A stretch of DNA of 64,000 nucleotides from Azohydromonas caseinilytica. Its GTDB lineage: Bacteria > Pseudomonadota > Gammaproteobacteria > Burkholderiales > Burkholderiaceae_C. A program made the position numbers and the translations under genes. Location of the stretch: positions 186,001-250,000 of the forward strand of contig NZ_JABBFW010000003.1 of NCBI RefSeq assembly GCF_012927045.1, written 5' to 3'. Under the pieces are notes generated by a model. The model was not told the origin of the DNA, made no database searches, and was given only the letters and a program-made list of their open reading frames with translations. Positions 11,252-20,880 of the stretch are shown here, in pieces. How positions within the stretch are numbered: the first letter of the stretch is position 1; each line of letters opens with the position of its first letter.

Positions 11252-12289
11252 TTACTTGCCGCCGCGCAGCTGGGCGAGCTGGCTCTGGGTATCGGTCCAG
11301 AGGTCCATGCCCACGTTGGCGGCGATGCCTGCGTTCACGCGCGTGAGCTTCTCGCGCATGCGGTTGGCCTCGGCGGGCGAGAGCTCGTTGATCTGCATGC
11401 CCTTGGCCTTGAGGTCCTTGAGCGCCTGCGCCGCCTCGGTGCGGGTGTCCTGGCGCTCGAAGTCGCGGCTCTTCTTCGCGGCATCGCTCAGCACCTTCTT
11501 CTCGGCGGCGGAGAGGCCATCCCACCACTTCTTGCTCACCAGCACGATCCACGGGCTGTAGACGTGGTTGGTCACGGTCAGGTACTTCTGCACCTCGTAG
11601 AACTTGCTGGAGACGATGGTGTTGAAGGGATTTTCCTGGCCGTCGACGGCGTTGGTTTCCAGCGCGGTGAACAGCTCCGAGAACGGCAGCGGCACGGCGT
11701 TGGCGCCCAGGCTCTTGAAGCTGTCCAGGAACACCGGGTTCTGCATCACGCGCAGCTTGATGCCGCTCATGTCCTCCAGCTTGGTCACCGGGCGCTTGGA
11801 GTTGGTCAGGTTGCGGAAGCCGTTTTCCCAGTAGACGAGGCCGACGAGGCCCTTCTCCTGGAGCTTGTCCATCACCTTCTGGCCGACGGGGCCGTCGAGC
11901 AGCGCGTCGGCCTCCTTGACGTTGTTGACCAGGAAGGGCGTGTCCCACAGCGCCATTTCCTTGGTGATGCCCACCAGCGTGGCGGTGGAGCCGACCATCA
12001 TTTCCTGCGCGCCGCCGATGAGCGCCTGCTGCATCTGCGTGTCCGGGCCCAGCGCGGCGCCGCCGATGGCGCGCACCTTCATCTTGCCGCCCGAGGCCTT
12101 CTGCACCTCCTCGGCGAACAGCTTCACGGCGCGGCCCTGGTTGCTCTGCTCGTTGAGGCCGTAGCCGAAGCGGATCAGGCGCGGCTTGATGTCCTGCGCG
12201 AAGGCGGTGGCCGGCGTGGCGACGAGCAGCGCGGTGGCGGTCAGGGAGCCGGCGGCCAGCGCCAGCAGGGAACGGCGAAGGGACTTCAT
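11252..12289 (-). CDS. dctP: TRAP transporter solute-binding protein, DctP family
   Basis: This encodes 345 residues from ATG 12289, with AGGAG about 12 bases upstream. Residues 1-31 are a Sec signal peptide (MKSLRRSLLALAAGS..., cleavage likely after AFA). The mature part has KLFAEEVQKASGGKMKV and the family arginine in GIKLRVMQNPVFLDSFKSLGA, followed by NAVDGQENP, which bind a carboxylate in DctP proteins. The protein captures a sugar acid or organic acid in the periplasm for DctQM. It ends the operon gntK-dctQ-dctM-dctP. The link to gluconokinase suggests gluconate or a related aldonate, which is inference. Confidence 0.93.
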   Translation of the reverse strand: MKSLRRSLLALAAGSLTATALLVATPATAFAQDIKPRLIRFGYGLNEQSNQGRAVKLFAEEVQKASGGKMKVRAIGGAALGPDTQMQQALIGGAQEMMVGSTATLVGITKEMALWDTPFLVNNVKEADALLDGPVGQKVMDKLQEKGLVGLVYWENGFRNLTNSKRPVTKLEDMSGIKLRVMQNPVFLDSFKSLGANAVPLPFSELFTALETNAVDGQENPFNTIVSSKFYEVQKYLTVTNHVYSPWIVLVSKKWWDGLSAAEKKVLSDAAKKSRDFERQDTRTEAAQALKDLKAKGMQINELSPAEANRMREKLTRVNAGIAANVGMDLWTDTQSQLAQLRGGK

Positions 12290-12327
12290 GAGAGAAACAC
12301 TCCTGAAAGGAACGGGCTCGCGACGTG

Positions 12328-13620
12328 TCAGCGCATCCAGGCGACGGGCGCGGTCACGAGCTGGGGAAAGACGACGAGCAGGACGAGGATGGCGGCGTAG
12401 GTCACCAGGAACGGGTTCACGCCGCGGATCACCTGGTGGAGCTGCAGCCGGCCCACGCCGGCCACCACGTTGAGCACCGTGCCCACCGGCGGCGTGATCA
12501 GGCCGATGGCGCCGTTGAGCACGAACATCAGCCCGAAGTAGACCGGGTCGATGCCGGCCTTGACGGCGATGGGCAGCATCACCGGCGCGAAGATGAGGAT
12601 GGTGGGCGTGAGGTCCAGCGCCGTGCCGATGAGCACCAGCACCAGCATCATCACGGCCATGAGCACGCGCGGGTGCTCCACCATCGGGCCCAGCCAGCCG
12701 GTGAGCGTGGTGGGCAGATCCGCCAGCGTCACCATGTAGCTCGCCACCTGGGCGCCGGCGCACAGGAACATGACGATGGCCGTGGTGCGCGCGGCGCGCA
12801 CCAGCACCTGGTGGAACTCGCCCAGCGTCAGTTCGCGGTGCACGAAGAAGGCAATGAACAGCGCGTAGGCCGCCGCCACCACCGCCGCCTCGGTCGGCGT
12901 GAACACGCCGCTCTTCATGCCGCCGATGATGATCAGCGGCATCAGCAGCGCCCAGAAGGCCTTGGCCGTGGCGCGCAGGCGGCCGGAGAGCGGCAGCGGC
13001 GCGTCGGTGGCGACGTCGAACTTCTTGAGCTGCAGCTTCCAGGCAATGATCAGCCCGGCGCCCATCATCAGCCCCGGCGCGATGCCGGAGAGGAACAGCG
13101 CCGAGATCGACGTGTTGGTGGTGACGCCGTAGATCACGAACGGCATCGAGGGCGGGATGATCGGCGCGATGATGCCGCCCGCGGCCATCAGGCCCGCCGA
13201 CGAGTTCATCGGGTAGCCGTGCTGGCGCATCATGGGCAGCAGGATGGTGGCCAGCGCCGCGGTGTCGGCCAGGGCCGAGCCGCTCATGCTGGCCATCATG
13301 ATGGCCGCCCCGATGGTCACGAAGCCCAGCCCGCCGCGGATGTGGCCGACCCAGGCGCGCGCCATCTCGATGATGCGGCGGCTGATGCCGCCGGCGTTCA
13401 TCAGCTCGCCGGCCAGGATGAAGAAGGGCACGGCCAGCAGCGGGAAGCTGTCCACGCCGGCCACCAGGTTCTGCGCCAGCAGCTGGGTGTCCCAGAACTC
13501 CAGCACGTAGGCCATGCCGGCGCCCGTGAGCACCAGCGCGAAGGCCATGGGCATGCCGATGCCCATGAAGGCGAGCATGCCGCCCGAGAAGACCACGAAG
13601 GCCCAGGCTTCCGCCGTCAT
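12328..13620 (-). CDS. dctM: TRAP transporter large permease, DctM family
   Basis: This encodes 430 residues with about a dozen strongly hydrophobic segments. Typical DctM motifs include FPLLAVPFFILAGELMNAGGIS near residue 60, SGSALADTAALATILLPMM near 120 and PIIPPSMPFVIYG near 155. The protein is the Na+-coupled transport channel of a TRAP system. Its ATG (13620) is one base from the dctQ stop, so the two are cotranslated. The order small permease, large permease, binding protein is common for TRAP operons. Confidence 0.95.
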   Translation of the reverse strand: MTAEAWAFVVFSGGMLAFMGIGMPMAFALVLTGAGMAYVLEFWDTQLLAQNLVAGVDSFPLLAVPFFILAGELMNAGGISRRIIEMARAWVGHIRGGLGFVTIGAAIMMASMSGSALADTAALATILLPMMRQHGYPMNSSAGLMAAGGIIAPIIPPSMPFVIYGVTTNTSISALFLSGIAPGLMMGAGLIIAWKLQLKKFDVATDAPLPLSGRLRATAKAFWALLMPLIIIGGMKSGVFTPTEAAVVAAAYALFIAFFVHRELTLGEFHQVLVRAARTTAIVMFLCAGAQVASYMVTLADLPTTLTGWLGPMVEHPRVLMAVMMLVLVLIGTALDLTPTILIFAPVMLPIAVKAGIDPVYFGLMFVLNGAIGLITPPVGTVLNVVAGVGRLQLHQVIRGVNPFLVTYAAILVLLVVFPQLVTAPVAWMR

Positions 13621-13621
13621 G

Positions 13622-14110
13622 TCATTCCACCTCGGAGTCGTGGCCGAAATCGATGGCCTTGCCGCGCAGCAGGTCCACCAGCGCCATCAGCCCGATGGCC
13701 GCGGCGCACAGGAAAGCCGGCAGCGGCAGCAGCGCGGCCGGGTAATTGAGCACGGTGCTGTGGCTGTCCAGCCCCACCACCACCTGCTGCCAGGCGCCCT
13801 GCCCCAGCAGCACGCAGGCCAGCAGCGTCAGCGCGTGGATGAGCCGCGTCACGGCCTTGAGCATGGCCGGCTTGCCGCGCAACGGCCGCAGCAGGCTGGT
13901 GAAGGCCATGTGCTGCCCGGCCGGGTAGGCGGCGGTGCCGCCGATGAACACCATCCACACGAACAGCAGGCGCGACAGCTCCTCGCTGGCGGCGATGCCC
14001 TCGCCGAAGCCGTAGCGCAGCACCACGTTGACGAACACCGCGCCGGCCATCACCGCCAGGCACAGCGCCATGGCGGACTCGGCCAGCCGCGTCGTGGCGG
14101 CACGGCTCAT
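13622..14110 (-). CDS. dctQ: TRAP transporter small permease, DctQ family
   Basis: This encodes 162 residues with four hydrophobic segments, matching the DctQ layout. The signature region is LSRLLFVWMVFIGGTAAYPAGQHM near residues 45-68. DctQ associates with DctM in the inner membrane and is needed for uptake. Its ATG overlaps the stop of gntK (ATGA at 14107-14110), which ties transport and phosphorylation of the substrate into one unit. The C-terminal tail is short and acidic (FGHDSEVE). Confidence 0.92.
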   Translation of the reverse strand: MSRAATTRLAESAMALCLAVMAGAVFVNVVLRYGFGEGIAASEELSRLLFVWMVFIGGTAAYPAGQHMAFTSLLRPLRGKPAMLKAVTRLIHALTLLACVLLGQGAWQQVVVGLDSHSTVLNYPAALLPLPAFLCAAAIGLMALVDLLRGKAIDFGHDSEVE

Positions 14111-14604
14111 CGGGCACCCCCTTGCAGCTGCTTCAGCACGGCGGCTGCCAGCTCCTCGGGCGGCAGCGTCGCGTCCACCTCGATCACGCCGGGCTCGCCG
14201 GCCGGGGATTCCAGCGTCGCGAACTGGCTGGCCACGAGGCTGGGCGGGAACAGGTGCGCGCAGCGCGAGGCGACGCGGCGCAGCGCCTCGTCGCGCTCCA
14301 GCACCAGGTGCACGAAGCGCAGGCCCGGCGCAGCGGCGCGCAGGCGCTCGCGGTAGGCGCGCTTGAGTGCGGAGCAGGTCAGCACCACGCCGTCCGGCGC
14401 GGCGGCCAGCTGCGCGGCCAGCGCGTCCAGCCAGCCGGCGCGGTCCTCGTCCGTCAGCGGCACGCCGGCGCGCATCTTCTGCTGGTTGGCCTCGGGGTGG
14501 AAATCGTCACCCTCGACCAGCGGCAGGCCCAGCGAGCGCGCCAGCGCGGCGCCCAGGCTGGACTTGCCGCAACCGGCCACCCCCATGACCACAATCGAGT
14601 CCAT
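14107..14604 (-). CDS. gntK: Gluconokinase
   Basis: This encodes 165 residues from ATG 14604, with AAGGAG nine bases upstream. MGVAGCGKSS at residues 7-16 is the P-loop. EGDDFHPEANQQKMRAGVPLTDEDRAGWL and CSALKRAYRERLR are hallmark gluconate kinase motifs. It converts gluconate to 6-phosphogluconate for the Entner-Doudoroff or pentose phosphate route; edd and eda are not in the window. It is the first gene of the operon with dctQMP and faces the LacI-type regulator across 206 bases. A further upstream open frame would cross the operator and promoter, so I rejected it. Confidence 0.96.
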   Translation of the reverse strand: MDSIVVMGVAGCGKSSLGAALARSLGLPLVEGDDFHPEANQQKMRAGVPLTDEDRAGWLDALAAQLAAAPDGVVLTCSALKRAYRERLRAAAPGLRFVHLVLERDEALRRVASRCAHLFPPSLVASQFATLESPAGEPGVIEVDATLPPEELAAAVLKQLQGGAR

Positions 14605-14653
14605 GCAAGTCTCCTTCGTCGCATCCACCCGGCTGTCCGAGTCAGGCTGGATA

Positions 14654-14671
14654 TGGGATAGCGCTGTCCCA
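14654..14671. promoter_or_regulatory. Operator 1 of the gntK/gntR divergent region
   Basis: TGGGATAGCGCTGTCCCA is an 18-base near-palindrome centred on CG, as LacI-family sites are. Read on the minus strand it lies between a TTGAAT (-35-like) and TATCCC, 50 bases upstream of the gntK ATG. A bound repressor would block the gntK-dctQMP promoter. It is the near mirror image of operator 2. Confidence 0.75.
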
Positions 14672-14751
14672 AAAGATTCAAAAAATCGGACCTCATGGTC
14701 CGCCCAACCCATCGCAATCCGAGGCTGTTCTACAGCACCATGGAATTTGAC

Positions 14752-14769
14752 TGGGACAGCGCTATCCTA
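14752..14769. promoter_or_regulatory. Operator 2 and promoter of the LacI-type regulator
   Basis: TGGGACAGCGCTATCCTA differs from the reverse complement of operator 1 by one base. TTGACT (14747-14752) and TAAAAT (14768-14773) could be the -35 and -10 of the regulator gene, with a 15-base spacer covered by the operator, which predicts autorepression. The centres of the two operators are 98 bases apart, so looping is possible. Confidence 0.7.
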
Positions 14770-14810
14770 AAATGGGCCGCAACTATAACAAAGCCAGGGA
14801 AAACACCGAC

Positions 14811-15830
14811 ATGACCACCCTCCGACGCCGCGCCACGGGCCGCATCACGCTGGACGAGGTCGCCCACGCCGCGGGCGTGAGCCCCATCACCGCCTCGCGC
14901 GCGCTGCGCGGGCAGCGCAGCGTGGACCCGGCGCTGGTGGCGCGCGTGCGCGAGGCGGCGGAGCGGCTGGGCTACGTGCCCGATCCGGCGGCGCGCGCGC
15001 TGGCCTCGGCGCGCAGCTCGCAGGTGGTGGTGCTGGTGCCCATGCTCAGCAACAACCTCTTTGTCGATCTGCTGGAGGCGGTGCACGCCACGCTGCTGCC
15101 CGCGGGCTACCAGACGCTCATCGGCGTGACGCACTACGACCCGGGCGAGGAGGAGCAGTTGTTGCGCGGCTACATGGCGCACCGCCCGGCCGGGCTGCTG
15201 CTCACCGGCTTCGACCGCACCGAGGGCAGCCGGCGCCTGATCGAGTCCAGCGGCGTGCCCTGCGTGCATGTCATGGAAACGAGCGAGGCGCCGGGCGTGC
15301 ACAGCGTGGGCTTCTCGCAGGCGGCGGCGGGCTACGCCATGACGCGGCACCTCGTCGAGCGCGGGCGCCGGCGCGTGATGTTCATCGGCGCGCAGCTCGA
15401 CCCGCGCACGCTGCAGCGGCTGCAGGGCTACCGCGACGCGCTGCGCGGCGCCGGCTTGTACGACGAAGCGCTGGAGCTGCTCGATCCGCGCCGCTCCTCC
15501 ATGGCGCTGGGCGCGGAGTTGTTCGAGCGCGCGCTGCGCGAGCACGAGGAAGCCGACGCCCTCTTCTTCTGCAACGACGACCTGGCGCAGGGCGGGCTGC
15601 TGGCCGCGCTGCGCCTGGGCGTGCCGGTGCCGCAGCGCGTGGCCGTGGCCGGTTTCAACGACCTGGCCGGCAGCGACCAGATGCTGCCGCCGCTGACGAC
15701 CGTGCACACGCCGCGCGAGGAGATCGGGCGCCAGGCCGCCGCGATGCTGCTGCAGCTCATGCAGGGCCAGAGCGTGCCGCGCCCCGCCATCGACGTGGGC
15801 TGCACGCTGGTCGTGCGCGGCAGCACCTGA
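14811..15830 (+). CDS. gntR: LacI family regulator of gluconate use (GntR-like)
   Basis: This encodes 339 residues. The N-terminal helix-turn-helix is ITLDEVAHAAGVSPITASRALRG, followed by the hinge region and a periplasmic-binding-like effector domain (VVVLVPMLSNNLFVDLLEA..., VAVAGFNDLAGSDQM...). I choose ATG 14811 (MTTLRRRATG), with AGGGA upstream. The earlier ATG at 14772 overlaps the likely -10 element. The protein is probably a repressor released by gluconate or 6-phosphogluconate, acting on the paired operators in front of gntK and itself. The substrate assignment rests on the neighbour gntK. This is the LacI-type GntR, unrelated to the GntR/FadR family. Confidence 0.88.
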   Translation: MTTLRRRATGRITLDEVAHAAGVSPITASRALRGQRSVDPALVARVREAAERLGYVPDPAARALASARSSQVVVLVPMLSNNLFVDLLEAVHATLLPAGYQTLIGVTHYDPGEEEQLLRGYMAHRPAGLLLTGFDRTEGSRRLIESSGVPCVHVMETSEAPGVHSVGFSQAAAGYAMTRHLVERGRRRVMFIGAQLDPRTLQRLQGYRDALRGAGLYDEALELLDPRRSSMALGAELFERALREHEEADALFFCNDDLAQGGLLAALRLGVPVPQRVAVAGFNDLAGSDQMLPPLTTVHTPREEIGRQAAAMLLQLMQGQSVPRPAIDVGCTLVVRGST

Positions 15831-15982
15831 GTCGGCCAAGCCCTGGTTGGCGAAGTGTCACGACAGGAAACCCCGGGTTGTCCGGGGCTGCGGCAGCCAC
15901 TATGGTCACGGACTCTTTGTCTCGACGGGCCGCGCACGGCCCCACCCGGCCACCGCCGCCAGGTCTCGAAGGAGTGAACCAC

Positions 15983-16750
15983 GTGTCGACTTCCCCGCAA
16001 CGCGCCACCTCCTCCAACCGCAGCCCGCGCTCGCCGCTGGCTGCCGCCGCCGACGCCGCGCTGGAGAGCGCCCGCACGCCGGCGGCCCACACTGCCTTGG
16101 GCGCGCCCGCCATCGAACTGACCGCTTCGGCCAACGAGCCCCTGGCCGAAGGCAACGCCACGCTGGACAGCGTGATCAACAGCTGGGGCGAGCGCACCAC
16201 GCGCGAGCAGCTGCGCTGGCAGCTCTCCGCCTTGAACGCCGCGCTGCGCGGCACGCAGGAGCTGGGCCAGGCGCAGGCCGAGCTCAGCCAGCAGCTGCTG
16301 CAGAGCCTGGAGCGGCTGGGCCAGCAGCTGCAGGACGCCCGCAACCTGAGCGACCTGGCAACGGTACAGACCAGCCTGGCGCAGGCCGACTTCGACGGCC
16401 TGCTGCGCCTGTCGCGGCGCCTGACCGAGCTGGGCACCAACCAGGCGCTGCAGCTGTGCCAGGAAGCGAGCAACGGGCTGGTGCGACTGCAGAGCGCCTA
16501 CTGGGAGTCGGCGCTGAACTGGCTGCGGCTGCAGACCCATTTCGGCGGCGACTCCGAGATGCTGCAGGCCGAGGTCGAGCATGTGCTCAGCCCGATGGCC
16601 GCGGGCCCGCTGATGTGGCCGCTGCAGGAGGCAACGCGGCAGATGGCGCAGATGGCGGCCAGCGGCTGGAACGACTGGCTCAACTGGGGCGGCCATTTCG
16701 CCGACGCCGGCCGCACGCTGTTCAGCGGTGCGACACAGGCCAGGCACTGA
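15983..16750 (+). CDS. Phasin-like protein
   Basis: This encodes 255 residues from GTG 15983, chosen because GAAGGAG lies just upstream. It starts VSTSPQRATSSNRSPRSP. The first ~70 residues are Ala/Ser/Pro-rich and probably disordered. The rest is nearly all amphipathic helix with Gln/Ala/Leu repeats (ELGQAQAELSQQLLQSLERLGQQLQDARNL), then SAYWESALNWLRL and a Trp-rich C-terminus. This fits the phasin_2/PhaP-like group that coats PHB granules. The window also has a PHB depolymerase at 61.7 kb. The family call comes from composition and layout, not from a diagnostic motif, so it could be another helical granule or envelope protein. Confidence 0.6.
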   Translation: MSTSPQRATSSNRSPRSPLAAAADAALESARTPAAHTALGAPAIELTASANEPLAEGNATLDSVINSWGERTTREQLRWQLSALNAALRGTQELGQAQAELSQQLLQSLERLGQQLQDARNLSDLATVQTSLAQADFDGLLRLSRRLTELGTNQALQLCQEASNGLVRLQSAYWESALNWLRLQTHFGGDSEMLQAEVEHVLSPMAAGPLMWPLQEATRQMAQMAASGWNDWLNWGGHFADAGRTLFSGATQARH

Positions 16751-16797
16751 AGCCGCGCCCTCTCTCGCTGGCCTCGCACGCCGGCGAGCCGCAACGA

Positions 16798-16822
16798 AAA
16801 CCGGCCCTTCGCGGGCCGGTTT
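16798..16822. terminator. Bidirectional terminator between phasin-like gene and aroC
   Basis: AAACCGGCCC (16798-16807) pairs perfectly with GGGCCGGTTT (16813-16822) around TTCGC. The A-rich and T-rich flanks let it work on both strands. It sits between the convergent phasin-like gene and aroC. Confidence 0.8.
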
Positions 16823-16853
16823 GCTTTGGGATTGACCGAATCCGTTGTCGGGC

Positions 16854-17957
16854 TCAGCGCGGCGCGGCGGCCGGGATGGGCGGCAGCGGCAGCACCACGT
16901 CGCCGCACTGGGCGCGGTGGCGCAGCACATGGTCCATTACCACCAGCGCCAGCAGCGCCTCGGCAATGGGCGTGGCGCGGATGCCAACGCAGGGGTCATG
17001 GCGCCCGAAGGTCTGCACCGTGGTGGGATTGCCGGCGCGGTCGATGGAAGCGCGCGGCGTGCGGATCGAGCTGGTGGGCTTGATGGCGATGGACACGACC
17101 AAGTCCTGCCCCGTGCTCACGCCGCCCAGCACGCCGCCGGCATGATTGCTCGTGAAACCCTCGGGCGTGAGCTCGTCGCCATGCTCCGAGCCGCGCTGGG
17201 CGACGCTTTTGAAGCCGTCGCCGATCTCCACGCCCTTAACAGCATTGAGGCCCATCATGGCGTGCGCGATGTCGGCGTCGAGCCGGTCGAACAGCGGCTC
17301 GCCCAGCCCGGCGGGCACGCCCTGCGCGATGACGCTGATGCGCGCGCCGATGGAGTCGCCGTCGCGGCGCAGCTGGTCCATCTGCGCTTCCAGCTCGGGA
17401 ATGATCGAGGCGTTGGGCGCGAAGAACGGGTTGTTGGGGATGTGCTCGAAGCCCTCGAAGGGAATCTCGGTCGCGCCCAGCGCCGACATCCAGCCGATGA
17501 AGCGCGTGCCGTGCTTCTGCAGCAGCCATTTGCGGGCCACCGCGCCGGCTGCCACCGTGGGCGCCGTCAGCCGCGCCGAGGAGCGGCCGCCGCCGCGCGG
17601 ATCGCGCACGCCGTACTTGCGCCAGTAGCTGTAGTCGGCATGGCCGGGGCGGAAGGTGTCGAGCAGATTGCCGTAGTCCTTGCTGCGCTGGTCGGTGTTG
17701 CGGATCAGCAGGCAGATCGGCGCCCCGGTGGTCTGCCCTTCGTACACGCCGGAGAGGATCTCGACGGCATCGGGCTCGTTGCGCTGCGTGACGTGGCGCG
17801 AGGTGCCGGGGCGGCGCCGGTCCAGCTCGGCCTGGATGTCGGCCTCGCTGAGCTCCAGCCCCGGCGGGCAGCCGTCGATCACGCAGCCGATGGCCGGGCC
17901 GTGGCTTTCGCCGAAGTTGGTGACGCGGAAGAGTTCGCCAAGGGTGCTGCCGGACAT
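16854..17957 (-). CDS. aroC: Chorismate synthase
   Basis: This encodes 367 residues from ATG 17957 ([33 protein letters not shown]). [32 protein letters not shown] and the C-terminal [18 protein letters not shown] are chorismate synthase signatures. It makes chorismate from 5-enolpyruvylshikimate-3-phosphate using reduced FMN, the last step of the shikimate pathway. No other aro gene is nearby. It starts 35 bases after a terminator that ends the upstream CBS gene, so its promoter must be close to or within that hairpin region. Confidence 0.97.
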   Translation of the reverse strand: MSGSTLGELFRVTNFGESHGPAIGCVIDGCPPGLELSEADIQAELDRRRPGTSRHVTQRNEPDAVEILSGVYEGQTTGAPICLLIRNTDQRSKDYGNLLDTFRPGHADYSYWRKYGVRDPRGGGRSSARLTAPTVAAGAVARKWLLQKHGTRFIGWMSALGATEIPFEGFEHIPNNPFFAPNASIIPELEAQMDQLRRDGDSIGARISVIAQGVPAGLGEPLFDRLDADIAHAMMGLNAVKGVEIGDGFKSVAQRGSEHGDELTPEGFTSNHAGGVLGGVSTGQDLVVSIAIKPTSSIRTPRASIDRAGNPTTVQTFGRHDPCVGIRATPIAEALLALVVMDHVLRHRAQCGDVVLPLPPIPAAAPR

Positions 17958-17991
17958 GGGAGTGCGCTGCTGCGAGGAGGTCAAAAGAAAA

Positions 17992-18013
17992 AGGGCCCGC
18001 TGGCGCGGGCCCT
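17992..18013 (-). terminator. Intrinsic terminator of the CBS-domain gene
   Basis: On the minus strand, AGGGCCCGC pairs perfectly with GCGGGCCCT over a four-base loop (18013 to 17992). A T-rich tract (TTTTTCTTTTGA) follows. It lies 27 bases past the stop of the CBS-domain gene. Confidence 0.88.
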
Positions 18014-18039
18014 GCATTGTGACAGCCGCAGGCCGTGGC

Positions 18040-18510
18040 TCAGGCCGCCGGGGGCAGCGACGCGGCGGCGCCCTCCTCGGCCGGCCAGTCCTTGATGTAG
18101 GCCTTGAGCATGCGGTTCTCGAAGTCCTGAGCGTCCACCACGGCCTTGGCCACGTCGTAGAAGGAGATCACGCCCATGAGCGTGCGCTTGTCCAGCACGG
18201 GCATGTAGCGCGCATGGCGCTGCAGCATCATGCGCCGCACCTCGTCCATCGGCGTCTCGGGCGTGCAGCTCAGCGGGAAGTCGTCCATCACGCTGCGCAC
18301 CGTGGAGTTTTCGAGCTTGCCGCCCAGCCGCACCACGGCCTGGATGGCTTCGCGGAAAGTGAGCATGCCCACCACGTCGCCATAGCTCACCACCACCAGC
18401 GAGCCGATGTCGTGGTCGGCCATGGTCTGCAGCGCCACGGCCAAAGACTCGTCCGGCGTGACGGTGAAAAGGGTGTTGCCCTTGACGCGAAGGATGTCGC
18501 TGACCTTCAT
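18040..18510 (-). CDS. CBS-domain protein
   Basis: This encodes 156 residues from ATG 18510, with GAGGAA upstream. It consists of two CBS domains: [41 protein letters not shown] and [38 protein letters not shown], the second followed by [14 protein letters not shown]. Such stand-alone pairs bind adenine nucleotides and act as energy-sensing modules. Their targets are usually unknown and that is the case here. It forms its own transcription unit, ending at a strong terminator before aroC. Confidence 0.92.
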   Translation of the reverse strand: MKVSDILRVKGNTLFTVTPDESLAVALQTMADHDIGSLVVVSYGDVVGMLTFREAIQAVVRLGGKLENSTVRSVMDDFPLSCTPETPMDEVRRMMLQRHARYMPVLDKRTLMGVISFYDVAKAVVDAQDFENRMLKAYIKDWPAEEGAAASLPPAA

Positions 18511-18586
18511 GAAATTCCTCGGAAACAATGAAAAAACGGACTGCAACCAACATAGCACAGCCCGCAGGTCAATCCCTTACGCGCAA

Positions 18587-19534
18587 TCACGATGGGCGCA
18601 GCGCGGCCAGCATGTCGTCCACCATGGATTGCAGGTCGTAGCGCGGCGTCCAGCCCCAGTCGGCCCGCGCCGCCGCGTCGTCGATGGAGCCGGGCCAGCT
18701 CTCGGCAATGGCCTGGCGGAAGTCGGGCTCGCAGTGCAGCGTGAAGCCCGGCAGGCGGCGCGCGATGGCATCGGCGATCTGCCGCGGCGTGAAGCTCATG
18801 CCGGCGAGGTTGTAGGCGCGGCGCTCGCGGATGCACCCGGCCGGCGCGCTCATCAGCTCCAGCGTCGCGCGGATGGCGTCAGGCATGTACATCATCGGCA
18901 GCGCCTGGTCCTCGCGCAGGAAACACGTGTAGCGGTTATGGGCCAGCGCGGCATGGAAGATCTCCACGGCGTAGTCGGTGGTGCCGCCGCCGGGTGCGGT
19001 CTTCCAGCTGATGAGGCCGGGGTAGCGCAGGCTGCGCACGTCCACGCCATGGCGGCGGTGGTACCAGGCACACCAGCCCTCGCCGGCGAGCTTGGAGATG
19101 CCGTACACGGTGTCGGGCTCCATCACGGTGTGCTGCGGCGTGGCCTGCTTGGGCGTGGAGGCGCCGAAGGCGGCGATCGAGCTGGGCCAGAACACGCGCT
19201 GCAGCGGCAGCGTGCGCGCCAGCTCCAGCACGTTGAGCAGGCTTCTCATGTTGAGGTCCCAGGCCCAGGTCGGGTGCTGCTCGCCGCGGGCCGACAGCGC
19301 CGCGGCCAGCAGGTACAGCTGCGTAATGCCATGGCGCCGCGCCACCTCGCCCAGCGCCGCCGCGTCGGTGGCGTCCAGCACCTCGTGCGCCACGCCGGGC
19401 ACGCGGCCCGTGGGCGCCAGGTCGGCGGACACCACCGCCTCGCGCCCATGCCGCTGCGCCAGCGCCTCGACCAGCTCGCTGCCGATCTGGCCGTTGGCCC
19501 CCACCACCAGAATCTTCGGACCACCGCTCACCAC
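18587..19534 (-). CDS. NAD-dependent epimerase/dehydratase family protein, probable SDR-type L-threonine 3-dehydrogenase
   Basis: This encodes 315 residues from GTG 19534, with GGGGAGG upstream. VGANGQIGSEL at residues 11-21 is the NAD-binding loop, and VYGISKLAGE holds the YxxxK catalytic pair. WPSSIAAFG, RYPGLISWKTAPGGGTTDYAVEIFH and YMPDAIRATLELM are typical of the extended-SDR threonine dehydrogenases. This is not the zinc-dependent MDR-type Tdh of E. coli. The reaction is L-threonine to 2-amino-3-ketobutyrate. Its neighbour 34 bases upstream is kbl, which consumes that product, so the assignment is strong. Confidence 0.88.
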   Translation of the reverse strand: MVSGGPKILVVGANGQIGSELVEALAQRHGREAVVSADLAPTGRVPGVAHEVLDATDAAALGEVARRHGITQLYLLAAALSARGEQHPTWAWDLNMRSLLNVLELARTLPLQRVFWPSSIAAFGASTPKQATPQHTVMEPDTVYGISKLAGEGWCAWYHRRHGVDVRSLRYPGLISWKTAPGGGTTDYAVEIFHAALAHNRYTCFLREDQALPMMYMPDAIRATLELMSAPAGCIRERRAYNLAGMSFTPRQIADAIARRLPGFTLHCEPDFRQAIAESWPGSIDDAAARADWGWTPRYDLQSMVDDMLAALRPS

Positions 19535-19568
19535 GCCACCTCCCCCTGCCGTACCACGCCGGCCGCCC

Positions 19569-20783
<1,215 letters not shown>

Positions 20784-20880
20784 TGGCTGCTCCCCGCGGC
20801 AAGGCCGCATGCGGCGGCGCACCGTGACGGCACGCCGCTCGATCGGGAGCATAGACCGCGCCGGGAGAGCCGCGCCGCGC

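Noticed and set aside
14772-14811. The first ATG of the LacI-type regulator at 14772 as the start
   Set aside because: It overlaps the likely -10 element and lies next to the operator. The ATG at 14811 has a better ribosome binding site and gives the normal LacI N-terminus.
15868-15890. CCCCGG/CCGGGG hairpin after the LacI-type regulator as a terminator
   Set aside because: The stem is only six pairs and there is no T-tract after it on either strand, so I did not call it.
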